Source of the DNA: Rickettsiales bacterium
GTDB lineage: Bacteria; Pseudomonadota; Alphaproteobacteria; Methylaequorales; Methylaequoraceae
Length of the DNA stretch: 5,131 bases
Direction: 5' to 3'
NCBI GenBank assembly: GCA_002710765.1
Contig: PALK01000030.1
Location: 14,089 to 19,219 of the forward strand
Positions 1-4,642 of the stretch are shown here, piece by piece. Both the position numbers and the translations under genes were made by a program. The notes below the pieces were generated by a model. It was not told where the DNA came from and ran no database searches. It worked only from the letters and a program-made list of their open reading frames with translations. Positions within the stretch are counted from its first letter, which is position 1. Every line of letters starts with the position of its first letter.

Positions 1-64
1 TAAGCCTAAGAGCAGCAGCAATACCACCAAAACCTGATCCTATAACAATCGCTGTTTTTTTCAT
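1..64 (-). CDS. crtI: Phytoene desaturase CrtI, N-terminal 21 codons only (cut by window edge)
   Basis: The reading frame starts with ATG at 64 and runs off the left edge. The visible residues begin MKKTAIVIGSGFGG and continue with a run of small residues. This is the beta-alpha-beta dinucleotide (FAD) binding start of the phytoene desaturase/amine oxidase family, with the GxGxxG glycines at residues 9, 11 and 14. CrtI oxidises phytoene to lycopene in the carotenoid and retinal pathway. The family assignment rests on the flavoprotein signature plus position: crtI normally follows crtE in proteorhodopsin-linked retinal clusters. The gap after the crtE stop is 33 bases. Only a weak ribosome site is visible, a GG directly before the ATG, so translation may depend on the upstream gene. 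Another FAD-dependent oxidoreductase is possible because so little is visible. Confidence 0.8.
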   Translation of the reverse strand, partial: MKKTAIVIGSGFGGIAAALRL

Positions 65-97
65 CCTAATTTATTATTTAATTAAAAAAATTTATAT

Positions 98-1180
98 TTA
101 AACTAACTTTTTAGAGATTCTAAGCAGTGTATTTTTTATCACAAACTTTGTAATTTGATGAAATTGGTCGTTATTTTTCTTTGAAATATTAATAGATTTT
201 GTAACTATATTATGAAGATGATCAATAGTTTTGTCTATTATATTCTTTTCTTTTATCTTTGTGATCCAATAAAAAATTTCTTCTTCTGAAATAGATTCAA
301 ATCTTTTTTTTAAAAAAATATTAAGTAAATATTTTTCAGATGATGATGCTTCATTTAAATAATGCATGATGATAGCATTCATCTTTCCCTCCTTCAAATC
401 CCTTCCAGGTAATCCTCTATCTTTTATTCCTATAAAGTCCGATAAGTCGTCTTGAATTTGATACGCAAGTCCTGCTTCATAGATTGAACTTAATGATTCA
501 TAATTTTTTTGATTTGTTAAAATCATTATCAATTTGACTGGTAAAGATAAAAGACTACCAGTTTTTGCTCTTGCAGTTGATTCATAATCTTCCATTTTTA
601 GATTAAGATCAGCCCTAGTTTGAATCTCACGTGTTTGACCAGCAACAGCTTGTTTAATTGAGTTGCTAAATTCTTTAATAGCCATACATTTAAGTTTGTC
701 GTTAGTAGGAGTGTTAGATAAAATTTCGAATGAACTTGAAATAAAATAATCACCTAAATTAATTGCTGATGAGTCTCCAAAGCGACTCCATATTGAAGGG
801 TTTCCTCTTCTAAAAAGATCCCTATCCTGAAGATCATCATGAACAAGTGAGGCGTTATGGATTAATTCACATGAAGCAGCTACATATATCGATGACAACT
901 CATCAAGACCAAAAATTTGTCCGGATACAAGAGCAAGAGCAGCTCTAAATCTTTTCCCACCAGAATTTAGATGGTATTTAGAGCATTTTCCCATCCAAGA
1001 ACTATCACATACAACTTCTTGAATTAGATTTTCAACATTTTTGAGTTGTTTTTTTAATAAAGAAGAATCTATTTTTAAATTAAGATCATTACTTTCAAAT
1101 TCACAAATATTCTTCCAATTACTAGAATATTTGAGTGCTAGTATGTTTTCTTTTGATAAATTGTTTAATAATTCAATCAT
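98..1180 (-). CDS. crtE: Geranylgeranyl diphosphate synthase CrtE
   Basis: This 360-residue trans-type polyprenyl diphosphate synthase would condense IPP with allylic diphosphates to make GGPP, the precursor of phytoene, beta-carotene and retinal, in the cytoplasm. The family motifs are present in order: GGKRFR at residues 74-79, the first Asp-rich motif DDLQD at 115-119 followed by RRG at 124-126, KTG at 206-208, and the second Asp-rich motif DDLSD at 244-248. The fifth residue before the first motif is Ala (110) and the fourth is Ser (111). Bacterial FPP synthases carry an aromatic residue at the fifth position, so small residues here fit a C20 product. The protein is longer than the usual 290-300 residues, with extra charged sequence at both ends. 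The gene lies 61 bases after the proteorhodopsin gene and 33 before crtI. The ATG at 1180 is the only credible start: no in-frame GTG or TTG lies near it, and the next Met is residue 63. No Shine-Dalgarno is present; nine T's of a terminator touch the ATG. Confidence 0.93.
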   Translation of the reverse strand: MIELLNNLSKENILALKYSSNWKNICEFESNDLNLKIDSSLLKKQLKNVENLIQEVVCDSSWMGKCSKYHLNSGGKRFRAALALVSGQIFGLDELSSIYVAASCELIHNASLVHDDLQDRDLFRRGNPSIWSRFGDSSAINLGDYFISSSFEILSNTPTNDKLKCMAIKEFSNSIKQAVAGQTREIQTRADLNLKMEDYESTARAKTGSLLSLPVKLIMILTNQKNYESLSSIYEAGLAYQIQDDLSDFIGIKDRGLPGRDLKEGKMNAIIMHYLNEASSSEKYLLNIFLKKRFESISEEEIFYWITKIKEKNIIDKTIDHLHNIVTKSINISKKNNDQFHQITKFVIKNTLLRISKKLV

Positions 1181-1214
1181 AAAAAAAAAGGGGGAATATT
1201 TTCATATTCCCCCT
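1181..1214 (-). terminator. Intrinsic terminator between proteorhodopsin and crtE
   Basis: A perfect 11-bp stem (1189-1199 paired with 1204-1214, five of the pairs G-C) closes a 4-base loop. On the minus strand it is followed by nine consecutive T's (1189-1181). This is a classic rho-independent terminator for the proteorhodopsin transcript, 27 bases after its stop codon. It can be only partial if crtE and crtI share the opsin promoter, because no separate promoter is evident before crtE. The U-tract ends exactly at the crtE ATG. Confidence 0.88.
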
Positions 1215-1241
1215 AATTATTTAAGTTTCTACAAATTAAGA

Positions 1242-1934
1242 CTAAGCTTTAGCTGACTCAGAACTTGCTGCAGCCCATATAACAAGACCAAATGCTATTT
1301 TATTTACAAAATCAGCAAGGTTGTATACTGCATTAAGAGTTGCACCATCAGTGCCTCCTGCAAGATAACCTAAGAAGTAACCAATTGGATAAATTGACCA
1401 CCCAATTGAAACTATCCATTTCATTGCATTAAAAGCAGAGCTTTGAGCAGGAGAATTACTTGATGTATTAGCTTGAGCAGCTTCTCCAGCAAATACTTCG
1501 TACAAAATGTAAATCCATCCAGCCATTCCAACAATAAATCCTATTGTAGGGTTAATATATCCAGCTTCACCCATGAAACCTCCAATTAACATAACTAAAG
1601 TACCAATTAGTAATCTCCAGAAGATACCTGCTGTGGCGGCACCAACTGCTGCTAATATTAGATAAAATTCAATCATTTGAAGTGGAACAGTTAAAAGCCA
1701 ATCAATATATCTTAATACTGTTGGAGTTTCTCCGGTTTCTACCCATACTGCACGCATATAGTAATAGTGAACTGCAGCAATAAGTGTTACTAAACCAGCA
1801 ACAACAACTGAAGTTCTCCAATGTGCTGTCATTTTACCAGCTTCTAGAAAGAAAAATGCTGTGGACGCAACCATGGCTACTGAAATAACCCAAAAAGAAA
1901 CGCCAACAAAGTCTGTCGGTTGTAACATTACCAT
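1242..1934 (-). CDS. Blue-absorbing proteorhodopsin, light-driven proton pump
   Basis: This 230-residue seven-helix microbial rhodopsin aligns with the model green proteorhodopsin (GPR) at a constant offset of 19 at all key residues. These are His56 (GPR His75), Arg75 (Arg94), the proton acceptor Asp78 (Asp97), the proton donor Glu89 (Glu108), Asp208 (Asp227) and the retinal Schiff-base Lys212 (Lys231). The Asp/Glu pair identifies an outward H+ pump. The tuning residue is Gln86 (GPR Leu105), which marks blue-absorbing forms. Phe133 occupies the position that is Gly in carotenoid-antenna rhodopsins, so an antenna is unlikely. There is no signal peptide: an in-frame TAA lies seven codons upstream, and helix A begins near residue 9. 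The ATG at 1934 is preferred over the one two codons later because AAAGGA sits 10 bases before it. Base composition is less AT-rich than in neighbouring genes, as expected for a highly expressed gene. Retinal would come from the crt genes downstream. Confidence 0.97.
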   Translation of the reverse strand: MVMLQPTDFVGVSFWVISVAMVASTAFFFLEAGKMTAHWRTSVVVAGLVTLIAAVHYYYMRAVWVETGETPTVLRYIDWLLTVPLQMIEFYLILAAVGAATAGIFWRLLIGTLVMLIGGFMGEAGYINPTIGFIVGMAGWIYILYEVFAGEAAQANTSSNSPAQSSAFNAMKWIVSIGWSIYPIGYFLGYLAGGTDGATLNAVYNLADFVNKIAFGLVIWAAASSESAKA

Positions 1935-1944
1935 TATAATAATA

Positions 1945-1950
1945 TCCTTT
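1945..1950 (-). promoter_or_regulatory. Ribosome binding site of proteorhodopsin
   Basis: AAAGGA on the minus strand lies 10 bases before the ATG at 1934 and 16 before the next in-frame ATG, so it favours the first. It is the clearest Shine-Dalgarno in the window; the other starts have weak or no such site. Confidence 0.75.
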
Positions 1951-1961
1951 CGTTAAAATAA

Positions 1962-1976
1962 CATGCACAATGCATG
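1962..1976 (-). promoter_or_regulatory. Small hairpin in the proteorhodopsin 5' leader
   Basis: CATGCA and TGCATG form a perfect 6-bp inverted repeat around a 3-base spacer. It lies just downstream of the predicted transcription start and about 11 bases upstream of the ribosome site. It could stabilise the mRNA 5' end or bind a regulator as a DNA palindrome. No T-tract follows, so it is not a terminator. The function is inferred. Confidence 0.4.
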
Positions 1977-1985
1977 CTTGTTAAA

Positions 1986-1994
1986 ATTATAACA
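1986..1994 (-). promoter_or_regulatory. Extended -10 promoter of proteorhodopsin
   Basis: The minus strand reads TGTTATAAT, a perfect extended -10 element (TGn plus consensus TATAAT). Transcription would start near 1979, giving a leader of about 45 bases. No good -35 hexamer is seen at 16-18 bases upstream, which is tolerated in extended -10 promoters and would suit control by an activator. The opsin and, by readthrough, crtE and crtI would be transcribed from here. Confidence 0.7.
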
Positions 1995-2004
1995 GAGAAA
2001 GAGA

Positions 2005-2063
2005 AAACTTGATATTATTACAAGTTTAACACCTCCCCAATTTATTAAACTGTATCAAACTTG
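2005..2063. repeat. Three copies of AAACTTG/CAAGTTT upstream of the proteorhodopsin promoter
   Basis: The heptamer AAACTTG occurs on the plus strand at 2005-2011 and 2057-2063, and as its reverse complement at 2021-2027. The first two copies form a perfect 7-bp inverted repeat with a 9-base spacer that covers the -35 region of the proteorhodopsin promoter. The third lies about 30 bases further upstream. The position suits a transcription-factor operator, but chance repetition in AT-rich DNA cannot be excluded. Confidence 0.4.
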
Positions 2064-2136
2064 CCTAAATAATTACGACTATTCAAGAAAAAATATTAAA
2101 AAAACTGCTAAATTATTGAAATTATTACCTAAAAAA

Positions 2137-2544
2137 TTATACGTAAAAAGATAATATAGCTAATATTGTAGTGATTATTCTAAGATTTTTAAACCAAACA
2201 GGTATTAATTTATTCTGAAAAATTAATTCAATTATTAAACAAAATGAAAGACCAGAAATAACTATAAATAAACTATTAAAAATATCAAAAATTAAACTCC
2301 ATGCCCAAATTGAAGAAAAAATTGGTAAAAAATATTTATAAACTGCTCTTTCTGAGTGATAAATAAATCTTTGCCATTGCATTCCTGATAAAAAAGAAAT
2401 GACAATTGAGCCATAAATATATTGATACATATTGCTGAATTCAAAAAAAATTGAAACATTAAATAAACTTAATAAAAAAATAATTTCTTTTAAATAAAAT
2501 GGAATAAGACCAGATAGAGTGAGTAAAATAATAACATTTTTCAT
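2137..2544 (-). CDS. DUF3429-like multi-pass membrane protein
   Basis: This 135-residue, strongly hydrophobic protein has about four or five predicted membrane segments, roughly residues 4-17, 43-58, 71-88, 90-109 and 120-134. The stretch around residues 44-57, YGSIVISFLSGMQW, resembles the YGxxxLSFLGGxxW signature I associate with DUF3429 (TMEM69-like) proteins. The C-terminal pattern of Trp-Phe, then Leu-Arg and a last helix also fits. The length is typical of the family. Its biochemical role is unknown, and it would sit in the inner membrane. It is divergent from the DUF3126 gene, with 64 bases between the starts. It lies 202 bases upstream of the proteorhodopsin gene on the same strand, with no clear terminator between them, so some read-through into the opsin is possible. 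No strong Shine-Dalgarno is visible before the ATG. Confidence 0.75.
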   Translation of the reverse strand: MKNVIILLTLSGLIPFYLKEIIFLLSLFNVSIFFEFSNMYQYIYGSIVISFLSGMQWQRFIYHSERAVYKYFLPIFSSIWAWSLIFDIFNSLFIVISGLSFCLIIELIFQNKLIPVWFKNLRIITTILAILSFYV

Positions 2545-2566
2545 GAAAGTTTTTTCTTGATATAAT
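2538..2566 (+). promoter_or_regulatory. Predicted promoter of the DUF3126 / envelope-protein gene pair
   Basis: A consensus -10 TATAAT (2561-2566) has a -35-like TTTTCA (2538-2543, four of six matches) at an optimal 17-base spacing. Transcription would start near 2573, about 36 bases before the ATG at 2609. The -35 overlaps the first codons of the divergent DUF3429 gene. The AT-rich background makes chance matches likely, so confidence is moderate. Confidence 0.5.
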
Positions 2567-2608
2567 TTATGATTAATTTAACTTAAAACTATTTACTTTA
2601 ATATTATT

Positions 2609-2821
2609 ATGGATGCATTCGAACTTAAAAAAATTCAAATATATTTAAATAATAAATTTAAATCAAAATATTTTTCGCTTAAAGAGCAATCTATCAATGA
2701 TTCAGTAGAGGTTTACTTAAAAGATGAATTTATTGGTGTTATCTATAAAGATGATGAAGATGGAGAGTTAGCTTATCAATTTCATATGACTATTTTAGAT
2801 GAAGATTTGCTTAATAGTTAA
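2609..2821 (+). CDS. DUF3126 family small protein
   Basis: This 70-residue acidic, soluble protein has no signal peptide or membrane segment. Residues 32-66 closely match my memory of the DUF3126 family consensus: the SVEVYLKDEFIGV block, the acidic KDDEDGEL block at 47-54, then YQFHMTILDEDL. The whole protein is one domain of the usual length for the family. I know this family from Alphaproteobacteria, where it is small, conserved and of unknown function, and this is the main reason for the taxonomic suggestion. No clear Shine-Dalgarno precedes the ATG at 2609. The last 23 bases overlap the start of the next gene in another frame, so the two are likely co-transcribed and translationally coupled. 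Confidence 0.85.
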   Translation: MDAFELKKIQIYLNNKFKSKYFSLKEQSINDSVEVYLKDEFIGVIYKDDEDGELAYQFHMTILDEDLLNS

Positions 2822-3545
2822 ATTTAAATTACTGATATTTATTTTTACCTTTTTTTTCAGTAAAAATATTTTATCTCATCACAAAATTTACAGTCCTAAA
2901 GTTGAAGAGGGAAGACAATCATTAGAATGGAGAGGTCATTTTCAATTAGATAATAATGTTGATTCAAATAAATCTCATCATCATGTACTTGAAACAGAAT
3001 ATTCTTGGAATGACTATTGGCAAAGTGAAATTGAATTTCATATTTCCGATAAATCAGATAGTCCATTAGATTGGGAAAAAACAGAGCTACAGAATCAAAT
3101 ACAGATATATGAGTCTGAGTATTTGGCATCAGCAATATATTTTTCTTACAATTTTAATACTCAGGGAACAAAAGGAGATGAAATTGAGTATAAATTTCTA
3201 AATGAATTTAGTAGTGATTCATTTTCTTTCATTACTAACTTTATATTTGAAAAAGAAGTTATATCTAACCCATCTGGTTCGACTGAATTTTCAATTTCAA
3301 ATTACTATTTAATTAAAAAGCCACTAATTTACAATTTAAAGCTAGGTTTAATTGGTTTTTCAGAATTTGGAAATTTATCTAAATTTGAAGTCTTTCAAAA
3401 ACAAGAACACAACTATGGCTTTCAGCTTGAAAATGAATTTGAACTTGGTGAAAACGAATACGAATTTTCTATTGGTTATTTGAATGGTTTAACTCACAAC
3501 TCAAACGAACATATTTTAATTTGGAATTTTGAAATAGAACTTTAA
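2799..3545 (+). CDS. Secreted, probably beta-rich envelope protein of unknown function
   Basis: This 248-residue protein begins with a convincing Sec signal peptide: a basic start (Lys2, Lys8, Lys10), a hydrophobic core at 11-20 and likely cleavage after Ser26, leaving a His-His N-terminus. Mature residues 31-46, YSPKVEEGRQSLEWRG, and a later His triplet (60-62) recall an unnamed family of periplasmic or outer-membrane proteins that begin with YSPxVExGxxxxExRG. I cannot name a function. The remainder alternates polar and hydrophobic or aromatic residues, as in outer-membrane beta strands, and is rich in Glu, Asn, Phe and Tyr. It ends in Leu rather than the aromatic residue usual for barrels. 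The ATG at 2799 lies inside the DUF3126 gene and is needed to include the full signal peptide. No Shine-Dalgarno is visible, so termination-reinitiation coupling is likely. The stop overlaps that of the convergent lipoprotein gene. Cysteine occurs only in the signal peptide. Confidence 0.82.
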   Translation: MKICLIVKFKLLIFIFTFFFSKNILSHHKIYSPKVEEGRQSLEWRGHFQLDNNVDSNKSHHHVLETEYSWNDYWQSEIEFHISDKSDSPLDWEKTELQNQIQIYESEYLASAIYFSYNFNTQGTKGDEIEYKFLNEFSSDSFSFITNFIFEKEVISNPSGSTEFSISNYYLIKKPLIYNLKLGLIGFSEFGNLSKFEVFQKQEHNYGFQLENEFELGENEYEFSIGYLNGLTHNSNEHILIWNFEIEL

Positions 3546-4561
3546 AAACCTAGTTGTTTTAATCTTTTTCTATATTCTTGCTCACTTATAATACCTTTTT
3601 CTCTCATACTCTTAAGTGCTTTTGCTTCCATTATATTATCTTGATTAGCAGAGGTTCTCGTATTGTTATATTTTGGTTGAGTATTCTGATAGTACTGTTG
3701 ATTTGGAGGAATTGGAATATTATTTTGATATTGGTATGGAGGATATCCATAAGGATAGGGTTGATTTGGGTACGGAGATTGTCTTTGTAATCCGCGTAAT
3801 TGTTGAAGTTCACTTTTAAGTTTTTTAACTTCAGTGTGCAAATCTTGGACTTGAATATTATTTCTGTATGCTGAGGTCCTTGCCTGATCTGATATTTCAC
3901 CTCTTGGCTGTAAAGCCTTAGTTGTAAAAACTAACCAATCAATTCTACCTCTAGCTTGTCTTGGCCTATAAACACCAGAATTTGGTGGTGCTGAAAGAAT
4001 ATAAGGGTTTTTTATAGTTTCTGTTCTTGAACCTGGAACGTAGGGGTTTCTTACTAAATCTGGGTTTAAACCGGCTGAAATAAGTGGATCAGTTTCTGAC
4101 ATATTACCCTTTCTTAAAATTGAACCAAATATTATATTAAGTCCACTTTTATTATAAAAAACTCTTCCAGATGTGACTTTTGGTTTACTGACATATTTTT
4201 GTAAATACCAGCCCTCTATAGTAAAAACCACATCTTCATCTGATTTAGCTTCTGATAAAGCTTCACTTAGACCTGTCGCAATCTTTGACAATTTTCTATC
4301 CGTAACTAGAGGATAAGTTTTTAGTCTGTCTTTAACTAGAATTAGTCTTAAGGCTCCTTCCATTCTTTCTACAGAAATTTTTATAGGATGTTTATTTGGA
4401 ATTTTTTTAACATCTTGTTCACTTAACTGAACACTTTCATATCCATTCTTATAAAAAAACTTATTACCAAATAAATAATCATTAACTCCTCCAAAACTAC
4501 TACATGATGTTTGGAAAACTAAAAATGATAAAATTAAGAAATAGTTTATACTTTTTTTCAT
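3542..4561 (-). CDS. Probable lipoprotein with coiled coil and C-terminal SHOCT-like domain
   Basis: This 339-residue protein starts with a lipoprotein-type signal: Lys2-Lys3, a hydrophobic core at 7-16 and Cys20 in a degenerate lipobox (Gln-Thr-Ser-Cys). Residues 55-150 look like a folded domain with acidic DEDVVFTIEG (108-117) and TSGRVFYNKSGLNIIFG (130-146). The latter resembles a conserved TTGRVF-x-LNLIFG motif of uncharacterised bacterial proteins. A charged coiled coil follows (about 234-260), then a linker rich in Pro, Tyr, Gln and Asn (261-300). Last is a SHOCT-like end (310-337) with the KGIISEQEYRKRLKQL pattern, a short oligomerisation domain. It is probably anchored to a membrane and faces the periplasm, but its function is unknown. 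The ATG at 4561 lies 81 bases after the porin stop and has no strong Shine-Dalgarno. The stop overlaps that of the convergent gene. Confidence 0.85.
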   Translation of the reverse strand: MKKSINYFLILSFLVFQTSCSSFGGVNDYLFGNKFFYKNGYESVQLSEQDVKKIPNKHPIKISVERMEGALRLILVKDRLKTYPLVTDRKLSKIATGLSEALSEAKSDEDVVFTIEGWYLQKYVSKPKVTSGRVFYNKSGLNIIFGSILRKGNMSETDPLISAGLNPDLVRNPYVPGSRTETIKNPYILSAPPNSGVYRPRQARGRIDWLVFTTKALQPRGEISDQARTSAYRNNIQVQDLHTEVKKLKSELQQLRGLQRQSPYPNQPYPYGYPPYQYQNNIPIPPNQQYYQNTQPKYNNTRTSANQDNIMEAKALKSMREKGIISEQEYRKRLKQLGF

Positions 4562-4568
4562 TCTTTTG

Positions 4569-4596
4569 AATATAACAAAAAAAAAGGGAGAGTAAA
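4569..4596 (-). promoter_or_regulatory. Possible promoter of the lipoprotein gene, nested in the porin terminator
   Basis: The minus strand carries an extended -10-like TGTTATATT (4577-4569) with TTTACT (4596-4591) 16 bases before the TATATT hexamer. The -35 lies in the loop and stem of the porin terminator. A start six or seven bases after the -10 would fall at or next to the ATG at 4561, predicting a leaderless or near-leaderless mRNA, consistent with the absent Shine-Dalgarno. This is inferred from sequence match only. Confidence 0.4.
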
Positions 4597-4610
4597 CAAC
4601 TCTCCCTTTT
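4577..4610 (-). terminator. Intrinsic terminator of the porin gene
   Basis: A perfect 11-bp stem (4582-4592 with 4600-4610) surrounds a 7-base loop and is followed on the minus strand by a run of nine T's (4585-4577), four of which belong to the stem. It lies 32 bases after the porin stop codon. A shorter T-run on the plus strand (4607-4610) makes weak termination in the other direction possible, although no plus-strand gene points here. Confidence 0.85.
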
Positions 4611-4642
4611 AAAGTAATTATTACTTACTTAAGTAGTAAATT

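Noticed and set aside
1041..1256. Plus-strand open frame of 71 codons
   Set aside because: It is antisense to the crtE 5' end, the terminator and the opsin 3' end. The translation is low-complexity (Phe/Ser/Lys) with no ribosome site or recognisable motif.
2064..2136. Possible terminator for the DUF3429 gene
   Set aside because: T-runs exist on the minus strand, but I find no convincing stem before them.
2896..3135. Minus-strand open frame of 79 codons inside the secreted envelope gene
   Set aside because: It is fully antisense to a gene with a clear signal peptide and family-like motif, and has no supporting features of its own.
3578..3900. Two open frames (plus 3578-3790, minus 3631-3900) over the lipoprotein gene
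   Set aside because: Both are out-of-frame readings of the Pro/Tyr/Gln-rich linker and coiled coil. The repetitive codons there lack stops in other frames and give Ile/Asn-rich nonsense.
4612..4635. Short inverted repeats AAGTAA/TTACTT and the palindrome TACTTAAGTA after the porin stop
   Set aside because: They are AT-only or weak stems of 5-6 bp, easily expected by chance here, and the real terminator lies just downstream.
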